This document shows, piece by piece, positions 11,180 through 20,699 of a DNA stretch of 64,000 nt (its first letter is position 1; every line of letters starts with the position of its first letter). The notes beneath the pieces were generated by a model. The model saw only the letters and a list, made by a program, of their open reading frames with translations. It searched no databases and was not told the DNA's origin. Both the position numbers and the translations under genes were made by a program. Location of the stretch: positions 1,525,001 through 1,589,000 of the forward strand of contig JAWNZC010000091.1 of NCBI GenBank assembly GCA_035771165.1, in the 5' to 3' direction. The stretch is from Paragorgia papillata. Its lineage: Eukaryota > Cnidaria > Anthozoa > Scleralcyonacea > Coralliidae.

Positions 11180-12640
11180 TTACACAGACGATCCAAGGTA
11201 ATTGTTGTTGACAATATTAACCGAACAACCATGAAACTGGAAATTTGGAGCTGACTGAAAGAATGACTCTCGACTTGTCATCGATGATTCATTTATGTTT
11301 ACATCAACTGCTGAGAACGGCGATCGAGCAGAAGCTGTAGACTTTGGAAGAACTGCTATTGACATGCTTTCATCGGCCTGCCCTTCGGGTTTGTTGTCAT
11401 CGGAGCTGGCAACGAATTCGCTTAGAATCGCCGACATCTTCTCCTTTTGTTGAAAAGACGGCTTGTTGCTGTAAGACTCGATACTCGCATCGGACTTGTG
11501 GCCTGTCACACATTTGATATGGCGGTTTTCAACATCTGCATTTGACAAAACTGTCACCGACGTTGCTCGTATGCAGTGATTACTCAGCGAAGGATTTATG
11601 TTGGCATTTTTGGACATAGTACGCATCATGGAGTTAAGAGAATTCTAACCAAGAGGCGAATTACAAAACCAAATAGCTTCTATTTCCGGGTTGAATTTTG
11701 CCGAGTTATCTCTTGGCCTCTGGAAGAGAAAATCTGAAGCTGGATTGAGATGACTGAGGAAATGTTTTACAGTTTCTACAGGACATCTTGGAGACCGACG
11801 TACTTCAAACATTTTGCCATCTGATTCATCCTCTTCGTCGAGAAGACCGCCTTGATGATTTTTCGTGCCCAATATAGCACCCGGAACGTCGCGTTGGAGC
11901 TCGAAATAACGTCTCTCACCAGGGGTTACTCTTAATATCAGCATTTCTTTTCTCATTCGACGTTGGTTTTCACGACCTCTTTTACCAAAATAAAAAGTGA
12001 TGTAAAACCAAGCAGTACGCAGGAGTTGTACGGGCCATTTTGAATTTGCCAAGCCAAGCTGCTCTTCTTTAAACAACTTCTCAATCACTTCCTTTGTAAT
12101 AGGGTGTTTATGGACAACACCTGCAATTTTTCCTTCTCGTCGTAGAGATTTTGCAAATGCGTCGAGAGCATCATTGGCTTGCTTAAACTGGGGGTCATTT
12201 ATTATCGACCAAGGCTTCTTGTTTGGGGCGCCGCGTAGAAATCTTTCGACTGCTGCTCGGATTGCTTTTAATGACGATACTTTAAAGAATGAACCATCTT
12301 TCTTACGGACACAAAGGTAAAACTTTTTTAAACAATTTGCTAGTTCTTCTTTTGACATTTCTTGTATTGAGACTGTGTATTCAGGTCGACTTTCTAGCCA
12401 CTCTGTTTGAAACAAGGCAGAGACGTTTCATGAAAAAAATGTTTTAGGAAATATATTTGTGGCGAAAATTCGCTTTTTAGTTTGTTATACAGTTTGAAGT
12501 TAACCAATATATTACTACAGTATCTTACCATTAATAATTTTCATCGCATATTTTGTTGCTGTTTTGGTTCTTTCTGGAACTGCTGCCTCAATTAAATTTT
12601 CAATTTCTTCATTTGAAATGTCCGCAAATCTCGACGCCAT
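11180..12640 (-). pseudogene. Crypton-type (DUF3504/KIAA1958-like) tyrosine recombinase with one in-frame stop
   Basis: Exon 1 (12,640-12,529, 112 nt) starts MASRFADISNEEIENL and ends at an AATG|GTAAG donor. Exon 2 (12,402-11,180) follows a TTTCAAACAG acceptor and restores the frame. Residues EWLESRPEYTV to AVERFLRG form a helical core-binding domain. The catalytic part has the first Arg in FGKRGREN, the HxxR box in NHCIRATSVTVL, and the His and Tyr in VTGHKSDASIESYS. These match the R-H-R-H-Y layout of tyrosine recombinases, which cut and rejoin DNA through a phosphotyrosine link. A single TAG at 11,645-11,647 (after NSPLG) separates the first catalytic Arg from the rest while the frame continues on both sides, so full-length protein would need readthrough or reversion. 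The C-terminal tail is Ser-rich and ends NNNYLGSSV. Confidence 0.75.
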
Positions 12641-12755
12641 TGTTGACAACAAAAAATAAATTCAGGGTTGCATTTCACATAATACATAAGACGCTTAGTG
12701 ATTGGTCAATTTTTTTAAAAGAATGGCTTTCATTGGTTTAGCCCAGAGGTTTATA

Positions 12756-12902
12756 TCACCAGTTATAAACTCCTGCAATAGCCAATGAAATTCGAGGATT
12801 TGCATTATAAACTTGTAAATTTATACTAATATCAATTATAAACTCCTGCAATAGCCAATGAAATTCGAGGATTTACATTATAAACTTGTAAATTTATACT
12901 AA
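12756..12902. repeat. Tandem duplication, unit about 74 bp, two copies
   Basis: The block from CAGTTATAAACTCCTGCAAT to AAATTTATACTAAT is repeated once with very few differences. It directly abuts the 5' end of YR copy 1. Its end (TTTATACTAAT) resembles, in inverse orientation, the TTAGTATAAAT found next to the palindromes at 10,168 and 10,890, so it may be element-derived. Confidence 0.8.
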
Positions 12903-13650
12903 TTCTATATATAAACTGACACCCAATCATACAGACACGTTGCATATAATCAAGATATACATATAATATATCCTGACGCCTATAGGCGCCAGTAGTATAT
13001 AGTATATTATTTTTTTTTAATGTGTTGGAGTCTGGCACGAGCTCTAAACCAGTCACATCAATTCATTTTAACTGGTTACCCAATCACAGAACTTTATCTT
13101 TTTTTCATTTCGGGGGGGGGGGGTGAGCAAAAACCAGTTGGGTTTAAAAAGTTTTGTTGACGTCATTATCAACAGGAAATGAAAACGTAAGTGACGGTAT
13201 CAGTATCTCTTAGTAGTGTATCCGTTTTGGATATATATGAGTGATATCACATATCGTTCCACCTTCTGTTATTGACAACGTGAAAAATGGTCCATAATAA
13301 TATTTTTTTTTCATAATAAAAATAAAATTATTTCTTTGCACAATGTTTTGTTTGTGTTGCGCGGAGGTCCTTCTAGCGTGACGCCATGACATTGAATGAG
13401 TGTTTTTGTCTGACGTCATGAATTATATGCTGTGTGGGGGGTCGAATGATCACGAGAGTGGTAAAGTAGAATTTTTTTGATTTTTTTGTGTGGAATCATA
13501 TTTATTCATACGAAATTGTTTTTTTGTCTGTATTTGAGCTTTGGATTTATGATTTTTTAATTTTTTTTTTAATTTTTTAAACTATGTTTTACAGAGAGGG
13601 TCTGCATATGTTTAAACAATTCGAGTAGTTTGGTGTGATTTAGTTGCATC
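12903..13650. other. Stretch without a recognised gene, left flank of the small-ORF block
   Basis: Contains a G-run (13,111-13,123) and T-rich tracts near 13,475-13,580. No splice-supported exon seen. Confidence 0.4.
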
Positions 13651-13845
13651 GTGAATTGTGTTGACATGGGATCTAACATCGAGGAAGCGAGTTTTATGAC
13701 AATTCTTCAATTAAGTTGTTTTGACGAATTTTATCCCGTTACTGATCTGATACTGCGTGATGCTATTGAGTACACCACAGAGGATGGAGAAGCAGCGCAG
13801 AAACGTATTTTTGAAACGGTTTCAGCAGTTGATATAGAAAAGTAA
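13651..13845 (+). CDS. Small intronless ORF of unknown function (64 aa)
   Basis: Begins MNCVDMGSNIEE and ends AVDIEK. It is acidic, mostly predicted helical, and has no domain I recognise. A second possible start is the ATG at residue 6. A TTTTATT-rich leader lies upstream. It is the first ORF of the small-ORF block. It could also be a chance frame, but its composition (balanced, few Phe/Ile runs) differs from the T-rich surroundings. Confidence 0.35.
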   Translation: MNCVDMGSNIEEASFMTILQLSCFDEFYPVTDLILRDAIEYTTEDGEAAQKRIFETVSAVDIEK

Positions 13846-14077
13846 ATGGGTGCTCCTTTAGGATATTATTATACTTTTGATACCCTGTATAATATTGAAC
13901 AGTTTATGAACAAGCGAGTATATTATGATCAAGATGAGTTTATGTTAAATTTGAAATAAACAGAGACAAATCACGAGAATGAAATATAAGTCAATGTTTG
14001 TAATTGTAATTCATAAATAAAGATTAAATGGATATACAGAGTTGTACTAAATTGAGATGTAATTAAGAACATTTTTA

Positions 14078-14680
14078 TTATTTTGTTTTGAACCGTTTTT
14101 TACATCTAGCTTTCACCATTGATTTTAAGAGTTGTTCACTTTTCAGCTGCTTATGTATACAGTTTAAACTATATAAAAGTGTTAAAATTTTTTGCGATTT
14201 CTTTTTGTTCTTCATTTGAATAACGAGTTCGATTAAAAAACTGATTTCCAGATCGTTTTGGAGTGTGTAATGCAAGGTTATATCATGGTCTACATTGTCA
14301 GCGATATACTTGACAGCTTCCCATGTTTTTATTCGTTGTGGTTCGAATGTGAAATGTTCATAGTCTTCTCGATATTTCGAAGAATGCTTGTAGGTGGTGA
14401 ATAGATTGTATATTCCAGTTGAAAAATAATACATTAGGATGTAGTACTCGGGTATGTAATCGTTGATATCACCAGCTATGTAACACGAGTCGAGTTGGTA
14501 ATGGTATCGAATGAGCGGGAAGGCGATGATTTGTTTTGTTTTAGGAATATCGAACCAGCTGTACAAATGTCTACGATATGTATCCGACCATTTATAGAGA
14601 GAACCAATAGGCAGTATACTTATTTCAAACAAACAGTGTTCGCATTCCACAGAACCAAATTCATCAATAAAATCAACCAT
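14078..14680 (-). CDS. Intronless ORF of unknown function (200 aa)
   Basis: Starts MVDFIDEFGSVECEHC and ends with a very basic tail (MVKARCKKRFKTK). It is rich in Tyr, Ile and Asp, with a Cys pair CEHC near residue 12. No known domain recognised. A TATATATA box on the minus strand lies about 25-40 bp upstream of the ATG (near 14,708-14,718), unusually close for a host gene. No splice sites interrupt it. Length, compactness and the promoter distance fit a viral-type gene. Function cannot be stated. Confidence 0.6.
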   Translation of the reverse strand: MVDFIDEFGSVECEHCLFEISILPIGSLYKWSDTYRRHLYSWFDIPKTKQIIAFPLIRYHYQLDSCYIAGDINDYIPEYYILMYYFSTGIYNLFTTYKHSSKYREDYEHFTFEPQRIKTWEAVKYIADNVDHDITLHYTLQNDLEISFLIELVIQMKNKKKSQKILTLLYSLNCIHKQLKSEQLLKSMVKARCKKRFKTK

Positions 14681-14703
14681 TGTTTAGTTGTTTTATTCGC
14701 GTT

Positions 14704-14718
14704 ACATGCTTATATATA
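14704..14718 (-). promoter_or_regulatory. TATA-like box upstream of the 200-aa ORF
   Basis: The plus strand reads TTATATATATACATTTTC, giving TATATATATAA on the minus strand, 25-40 bp before the start codon at 14,680. Confidence 0.4.
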
Positions 14719-15115
14719 TACATTTTCAACACCTTGTTGACCCTTTGACCTTAGTTGTCAACACTTTTATTTGTTCTTTAATTGTTGAGTTGATGTAAGT
14801 AATATTTATTTTGGATAATTGCACAGCGGGATTGACGTCATAGCGTTGAGTTGTATGTAATATATTTTTTATTATTATTTTTTGCACAACGAATAATTGG
14901 ATTTGCGAGTGCGTGGGCGGAACGTATTATTCTAGTTTCGAATATAAATTAATCTTGATACCCCAAAAAAGAATACTGAGAATGATTTATTTATATCAAA
15001 CTCAGGATATTTTGGTTTTGGATTTTTTTTTTGATATCCAAATTTACCGATATGTAATATGCAAACGGTATGAGACAATGCAAAAATATTTGATTGAAGA
15101 GAAAAAAAAATTATT

Positions 15116-15457
15116 TTACATAGTAGATATTTTTACGTTGTTTTTTTTAGGTTGGATTTTTTTTATGTCTTTTATAAGTCTTCGTTCAATTAATTCTAAA
15201 TCATTCACTATTTCTTTAAAGTGTTCTAATTTAGTAATGTACGTTTCTTTTAAAAGTAATATTCGCCGCAGTTCTCTATATTTTACGTGTGAGTATACAT
15301 GAATGTTCTCATTTGATTGCGTGAGTATATCTGTCTGTGCTTCGATACGTTCTTCACCGGCTATTGATCTTTTTATAAATACTAATTGACGTTTATATCT
15401 AACCGATCTCTTTACCCGTTTACGCAATACAACTGTTTCGTTTTCAACACATATCAT
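15116..15457 (-). CDS. Basic coiled-coil ORF of unknown function (113 aa)
   Basis: Starts MICVENETVVLRKRVKRS. It is strongly basic at the N-terminus, with helical, leucine-rich segments after residue 60, and ends KKNNVKISTM. Its start codon overlaps the end of the upstream proline-rich/acidic frame (ATGATATGTGTTGA), so two genes share about 14 bp. Such overlap is rare for animal nuclear genes and common in compact viral genomes. A plus-strand frame (14,913-15,302) overlaps it but is poorer in composition. Confidence 0.5.
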   Translation of the reverse strand: MICVENETVVLRKRVKRSVRYKRQLVFIKRSIAGEERIEAQTDILTQSNENIHVYSHVKYRELRRILLLKETYITKLEHFKEIVNDLELIERRLIKDIKKIQPKKNNVKISTM

Positions 15458-16277
15458 CGTCTTTTACTTGGATAATTTCTTTTGCTTCATCCTCTTCTTC
15501 TTCCTCTTCATCTTCTTCATTCATATCGTTGTCTGATTCTTCAGCATTGTACAGGGCATGCAATAATTCAATGTTTTTACCTTTTGGTTGCGGTAGTGGT
15601 GGAGAAATTGGTGTTAATTGCTGGTAAGAATTGAGGGATTTTTTTTTTGAATGGTAAACGGTGTTGTTGTTCTCTCATCGCATGCTTCGGTGTCTTTGTC
15701 ATTCATCATTGTGCATGGCTTGCAATAATTGAATGTCTTTACCTTTTGGTTGGGGTTGTGCTGGAGAAATTGGTGTGAATTGCTGGTAAGTATTGAGGAG
15801 GGATTCTTTTTTTGGAATGGTAAACGGTGGTACTGTTGTTCTCTTATCGCCTGTTTCGAGCGCCGACGAAAGATCGAACAAAATTTCGTTTGGTTGTGGT
15901 GAGGGTTGTTCTTTAAAGTAGAAATTTGGGCAAGGAGTGTTGAGTGGAGGATAGATAGGATCGTCTTCTTCATGTTGCTGCTGTTGTTGTCTTGGATCGG
16001 TTGGTGGTGAAAAAGAAGGATAACGTTACTTAGGTTGTTGAATCTTTTCTTGCAGTGGAGAAGAGGGGGTCGGAATGTGTTGAATCAATTCTTGACACAA
16101 TCTTGGATCGGTTGGTGGTGAAGAAGAATGGTATTTTAGTTTTCTCTGTAGAGTTTCATACATTGCAATTATTTTTTCATCTGTGGAAAGGTTTTCCATG
16201 TTAAAACTTTGAGTAAAATTTTCCATGTTTAACACCGAGTAGAGATGAGAACGATACAAAATTTTTGTTATTATCAA
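15444..16277 (-). pseudogene. Proline-rich, acidic-tail protein with internal repeats, interrupted
   Basis: The best start is the downstream Met at MENFTQSFNMEN (near 16,227). A helical start (ENLSTDEKIIAMYETL) is followed by PPTDPR repeats, a Gln run, then two copies of a 30-residue unit: TYQQFTPISPAQPQPKGKD and SYQQLTPISPPLPQPKGKN. The tail is strongly acidic (SDNDMNEEDEEEEEDEAKE). Stops near 16,027 and 15,699 and a frame change between the units break it into pieces. The repeated unit is also visible as DNA (about 15,562-15,680 and 15,704-15,830). The layout resembles viral phosphoprotein or scaffold proteins in composition only; no homology is claimed. Confidence 0.45.
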
Positions 16278-16564
16278 GGTTTTTATAATATTTTTACAAC
16301 CAATTAAATGGTTGTACGTAATTATACACTAACCAATGATAAGTTTCACCTTGACATATATTCGAGTGCTGGGTTACGATTAGATTAGATTATAAAATAA
16401 CATGTGAATGTACACGTGATGGTTTGAGAAGAGTGAAAGAAATAAATTGAAATTTATATTATTGTCATGTTGACAAATCTATTTTTATTTGATCACGAAC
16501 TCTTAAGGTCAAAGAATTTACAGAATTTGAAAGATTTGAGGATAATTTTATTATCTTTTTTAAT

Positions 16565-17243
16565 ATGGATACGATTATTTTTAGATCGTTTCAAACGAAT
16601 GTCTACGCAAAAAATTATAATCAATTGTCTAGCGAAGAACATAAAAATTTTAAATCTACATCAGGTTGTGAGATTTTGAAGCTAGTCACACATGTGTTAG
16701 ATATAGAATCTTTTCAAATCGGAAAGAATTGTTATTATCGTGAAGTGTCAATTTACGATTTACACACATTGAGGGTATACAGTTTTCAAATATATAATGA
16801 AGATTTTAAACCTTATTTTAATTTGCGTGAATACGAGCGAAAGTGTGTTGATTATCAAGTTCACAATATTCACGGATTAAAATTATATACTAAAAAAAAA
16901 CCCAAACTATTACACACAAGGAGAGGTGATGGAATTTTTTAAAGATTTTAACAGAAAAAGGTAATTGCGTGGTAGGATTTAAAGATGGTAACTACCAACG
17001 AAATTTATGCACGAAACTGAATGTGCTGTGTATTAATTTGGAAAATTTCGGCGCATCCAAGTATGAAACACTATGCCAAGAGTATAAATTGGGGTGAGAA
17101 ATGTTGCTCTCATCACACACGATGAACTAGAAAACAATACCATTGCTCAAAGTATGAAGTGTTGGTGTTTACGCCATATATCTTTCATCGTTTGGGAGAC
17201 ACGAGTTTATTTAACAAAGTCATAAAACAACACCTCGAGGAAT
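16565..17243 (+). pseudogene. Unknown gene, N-terminal half open, C-terminal half frameshifted
   Basis: The first 125 codons are open (MDTIIFRSFQTNVYAKNYN to HTRRGDGIF), with SGCEILKLVTHVLDIESF and FNLREYERKCVDYQVHNIHG. After the stop at 16,942, coding-like fragments continue in changing frames to 17,243: NCVVGFKDGNYQRNLC, INLENFGASKYETLCQEY, CCSHHTR, then QYHCSKYEVLVF near the end. The closely spaced Cys and His residues suggest a metal-binding site. At least three lesions are present. I believe I have seen similar uncharacterised proteins in aquatic invertebrate genomes but cannot name the family. It ends immediately before the next ORF. Confidence 0.5.
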
Positions 17244-17244
17244 A

Positions 17245-17919
17245 ATGGTTAGGGGCAATTCAACCGTAGCAGCGATGAGTGTTTTACTTATGAATTTTCC
17301 TTTTAACCCAATTTTATGGGTGTTGTACAAGCTGTGCAAACCCCTTCGTTTGATGCAACCATTGTTGTATGGAAAGACGCGTCGCATTACAAAGATGCCG
17401 TATCGAGACGATGGCTGGGATAAATTGTGTGACGATCATCGAGATGTGAATAATACGGACAACGACGTTTCTTACGAAGGAATATTTTTTAATCTGAACA
17501 ACAGTAAATGTACATGTGTCGTTAAGTTGAAAACTGATTCTCTGAGTTTGTTATATGAAATGCCTGTGGAATGGTCTCATCGAATATATGTACGATCTGA
17601 TAATCAAAAACAATTCGATTTATTACTTTTTAAAGACGAATTTTGTTGTCGTGACAATATTTATGTATATGGCAAAATACGCATCGTAAGCATACAATTT
17701 ATAACTATCCCTAGTTTTGTTGAGCCGAACAAATCATTATTTCGTATTCGATGTACATTAAAGTGTAGTAAATCCGGTCAAAATAAGCTAATTGTTAAAA
17801 CTAAAGAGAAGAAGTGTTTGACTTATATTTTTAAATATAGCTGGCTAAGCAGTTTTCCTGAATTTATGAACATGATCGAAAATGAAACAGAGACGAGAAC
17901 TTATTTGTACAAGTTTTGA
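17245..17919 (+). CDS. Intronless ORF of unknown function (224 aa)
   Basis: Begins two bases after the previous gene's stop. The first ~45 residues are hydrophobic/basic (SVLLMNFPFNPILWVLYKL) and could be a membrane segment or signal anchor. The rest is rich in Cys, Lys and Asn with alternating beta-type segments (CTCVVKLKTDSLSLLYEM). No family recognised. The true start may be internal (for example MPYRDDGWDKL). Its end overlaps the next ORF by 38 bp in another frame. Overlap, lack of introns and tight packing fit the virus-like block. Confidence 0.55.
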   Translation: MVRGNSTVAAMSVLLMNFPFNPILWVLYKLCKPLRLMQPLLYGKTRRITKMPYRDDGWDKLCDDHRDVNNTDNDVSYEGIFFNLNNSKCTCVVKLKTDSLSLLYEMPVEWSHRIYVRSDNQKQFDLLLFKDEFCCRDNIYVYGKIRIVSIQFITIPSFVEPNKSLFRIRCTLKCSKSGQNKLIVKTKEKKCLTYIFKYSWLSSFPEFMNMIENETETRTYLYKF

Positions 17920-18130
17920 TTCTTTTGAGTATTCAGAGATATTATGTGAAATTATCACTTGTTCTGTATGTAAGCTGTATGTAAGAAAATTTATAAAATA
18001 TGTCTGTAAAATCAGTAAAATATGCTGTAGTTGTATGTTTAATAGATATCACAGATTTGATAACAAGGAAAAAAGATTATTATTTTGCAATACATGTTAT
18101 AAGGCATGTTATACTGACAACTATATATGA
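17882..18130 (+). CDS. Cysteine-rich small ORF, probable zinc-binding protein (82 aa)
   Basis: Starts MKQRRELICTSFDSF inside the end of the previous gene. It contains CSVC, CKISKICCSC and FCNTCYKAC, i.e. paired Cys motifs suited to zinc binding, in a basic context. A second frame (18,000-18,281) overlaps and continues coding-like sequence after it (YPFSQTGHINYFNHTHVIE), so one longer gene may have been split by an indel near 18,120. Confidence 0.45.
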   Translation: MKQRRELICTSFDSFEYSEILCEIITCSVCKLYVRKFIKYVCKISKICCSCMFNRYHRFDNKEKRLLFCNTCYKACYTDNYI

Positions 18131-18285
18131 AAATGTGTACCCATTTAGTCAAACAGGACATATCAATTATTTTAACCATACCCATGTAATCGAAAAGGAT
18201 GACGATAAATGTGTATATATAACTTTAATGATGAAATATATGAATTCTGAAATAAATTTCTTTTTTTTATTTGATTTATAAGACA

Positions 18286-18920
18286 TATACACACACCGCG
18301 TTCCACTAACTATGCACAGCACAAATATAATTCATCAGAAAACATCTGTTAATAGGGAAGAAACCTTTATGTGTGGTGCGATCAGTTCTACCTAATTAAC
18401 ATTCTTTGTTGTTTTTGTCCTATCAACTTAATCTACTCTTAATCTTACACTTGTGTTTACATTGAGTTACACACACAGAGCGTTCAAAGTCCAATGTGAC
18501 GCATATGGTATTTACACCCTAATATGGTTATATGACTTTAACGATAAAAATATATAAATTCTGAAATAAAATTTTTTTTGATTTGATTTATAAGACATAT
18601 ACACACACGCATTCCACTAGTTATATTTAACACAAATATAATTCACCAGAAAAAACATCTGTTGATAGGGAAGAAACTTCACCCACAGAGCGCTCAAGGA
18701 CCAATATGACGCATATGGTGTTTACACCCTAAATTTAGATAGAGTGTTCAAGGTCACACATGTGACACACATGTACACACACATGCACAAGGTCCAATGT
18801 GTCGCATGCTCATCACTTACACCCAAATTTGGTTATAAAAGTGAATGTACTCCAAGGTCAACCATGTGATGGCCACATGATGTGACGCACACATTGTGTT
18901 TTTACCGCGGATATAAAAAT
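18286..18920 (+). promoter_or_regulatory. Repeated promoter-like units ending in TATA boxes
   Basis: A block of about 110 bp (ACACACACxGCxTTCCACTA ... GGGAAGAAAC) occurs at 18,288-18,366 and 18,600-18,675. A second unit, CAAxGxCCAATxTGACGCATA followed by TGGTxTTTACACCC, occurs at about 18,485 and 18,692 and in diverged form near 18,791 and 18,850-18,905. The last two are followed by TTATAAAA (18,832-18,839) and ATATAAAA (18,911-18,918). The next ORF starts 80 bp after the last box. CCAAT-like and CRE-like (TGACGCA) motifs in each unit suggest promoter or enhancer repeats. Confidence 0.5.
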
Positions 18921-18996
18921 CGAAGATTCTATTCCAATACATACGAAATCCAAAATTTGAAGAGAAAATAGAAGAAGGAGAAACAAAGAAGAAAAA

Positions 18997-19317
18997 ATGA
19001 ATATGTATGACGATATGATGTTGAAGCAGAGGTGGGAGACACAATGGATGGAGTACGAAAGATATGTGAAGACAGTTTCAAAAAATAGTTATGGTAGAGT
19101 AGTCACCGTGGAAAGGGATCGGGTTTGGTGTCCCGACAACCAAGCCAGACTCCCGATGGAGCGGGAAATCGTAAACGTTGGTTCGTCCCGCCATGTTCGG
19201 CGGACAAGAGAAGCAGGAAACTTTGGCGAGATTTACGCAGAGCAGGCAACGGCGAGGAGCTTCCCGCCGAGACATCAGGAATGGGGACACAAAAAAATAC
19301 ACGGTCGTCCGGGGTAA
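18997..19317 (+). CDS. ORF downstream of the promoter repeats (106 aa), unknown
   Basis: Starts MNMYDDMMLKQRWETQWMEY after an A-rich leader and ends KIHGRPG. Highly charged, Arg-rich, no recognised domain. Two other frames across 19,125-19,360 are also open and Arg/Lys-rich, because this stretch is GC-richer than its surroundings. The frame chosen has the best position relative to the TATA box at 18,911. Confidence 0.4.
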   Translation: MNMYDDMMLKQRWETQWMEYERYVKTVSKNSYGRVVTVERDRVWCPDNQARLPMEREIVNVGSSRHVRRTREAGNFGEIYAEQATARSFPPRHQEWGHKKIHGRPG

Positions 19318-19538
19318 AAGAAAAAACTTTTTTAAAAAAACCCATTTAAAAACATTTTAATTGAACAGAAAAAATATATATCTTACAATTTTTTTATCGT
19401 GTAAATAGAACATTTTTTTAAATGAATACAATTGTTTTATCAACGGACTATGTGGTTTTAGTTATTGTCTTGTTGAAACCCGCGATTTGTTCGATTGACG
19501 CAGCGACTGTCTTGTGTATCATACCATAATTCAATAGA

Positions 19539-19707
19539 TAGATGGATGGATGGATGGATGGATGGATGGATGGATGGATGGATGGATGGATGGATGGATG
19601 GATGGATGGATGGATGGATGGATGGATGGATGGATGGATGGATGGATGGATGGATGGATGGATGGATGGATGGATGGATGGATGGATGGATGGATGGATG
19701 GATGGAC
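19539..19707. repeat. (ATGG)n microsatellite, about 41 units
   Basis: Uninterrupted TGGA/ATGG array. On the minus strand it is in frame with the end of the Gypsy integrase and reads as a Ser-Ile-His-Pro repeat; the plus strand reads Met-Asp-Gly-Trp. Both are translation artefacts of the array. Confidence 0.97.
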
Positions 19708-20640
19708 TTGGCACTTCTGTTGTGGTAGCGTGCTTGTTTCATTCTTTGGCTGGTCAGACGTTTCTTTACTTCTGTTGGATGTTTTGGTTTGAGTAGTTTT
19801 GCTGTCATGGAGAGTAGTGCTCTGGTTCTCCTTCCCAGAAGTCTCTGAGCCGGTGATGAATTGAGACTTTCGGTCGGCGTATTCCTCCAATCGAGTAAGG
19901 CTAAATATGCATCTCGATTATCCGCTTGACCTTTCTTTAGGATTCTCTTGGCTGTTTTCACCGAATTTTCCACCTTTCCGTTTGATTATGCATAACGTGG
20001 GGAAGACGTGGTGTGTTTGAAATCCCATTCCATGGCGAACATCTGAAAGGCTGTAAATGAAAATTGGGGTCCGTTGTCGCTTCTGACCTCTTCGGGAATT
20101 CCATATCTTGCAAACTGCGACTTCATACTGGTAATGATTGCTGAATATGTCGTTTGGGAAAGAACATTGAATTCGAAGAAATTTGAGTAGTCATCGACCA
20201 TTATGATGTATTATTTTCTTCCAAGTGTGAACAAGTCGACAGCAACTCTTGACCAGGATCTGTCTGGAACACTTTGTGGTATGAGCGGCTCTTTGGTTTG
20301 CTGTTTTCGATAGGCGTTGCAGGTTTCACAAGCAGACACGTGTTCTTTGATGGCAACATTCATACCTGTCCAGAAAAGAACTTCTCTTGCACGTCGAAGA
20401 CAACCTTCTGCTCCCACGTGACTGGCATGTATCTTTGTTAGCATCTGACTTCTCATGGATGTGGGTACAACTACTCTTTCACCTTTGAAGATGATTCCAG
20501 CGTCTACGGACAACTCATCGCGAAAATTGTGGTAAGCTCTTATTTCAGGTGAAACTTTACCTTTTCCATCGGGCCATCCCACTTCAATGACCTTTCTTAG
20601 GCTCTGTAACGTTGTATCACTTTGGGTCTTATCCTGGAGT
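19708..20640 (-). pseudogene. Gypsy integrase remnant
   Basis: Fragments in order: zinc-binding region (KIHASHVGAEGCLRRARE and CETCNAYRKQQ), core with VDLFTLGRK, then after a stop near 20,211 VDDYSNFFEF and EEVRSDNGPQF, and after another stop near 19,986 [15 protein letters not shown] and [12 protein letters not shown] and E catalytic positions can be placed. The closest relative in this window is the integrase at 50,300-50,900 (same VDYYSNFFEV and LALLNIRNTP blocks). The microsatellite at 19,539 has replaced or interrupted the C-terminus. Confidence 0.85.
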
Positions 20641-20699
20641 TCTTCCAGTCTGTGAGGGCTGATTGACAGATGTCGTATAAACTCTTCGAAATTTATTAT

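Larger units (their letters stand above)
10781..12755 (-). mobile_element. Crypton-type tyrosine recombinase element (copy 1)
   Basis: About 1,975 bp in minus orientation. The 5' end is the plus-strand motif CCCAGAGGTTTATA at 12,742-12,755. The 3' end is the palindrome starting with TTTAACAATTAG at 10,781. It joins copy 2 head to tail at GGTTTATA|TTTAACAATT. The element carries a two-exon recombinase gene and no other gene. Terminal inverted repeats in the DDE-transposon sense are absent, as expected for YR elements. Confidence 0.65.

Noticed and set aside
14913..15302. 129-codon plus-strand gene in the small-ORF block
   Set aside because: Half of it overlaps the better-supported minus-strand basic ORF, and its content is dominated by Phe/Ile/Tyr from T-rich sequence.
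18286..18920. CRISPR-like array
   Set aside because: Units are too long, irregularly spaced and include TATA boxes; the context is eukaryotic and no cas genes are present.
19495..19796. Tryptophan/aspartate-rich and Ser-Ile-His-Pro repeat proteins
   Set aside because: Direct translation of the ATGG microsatellite in all frames.
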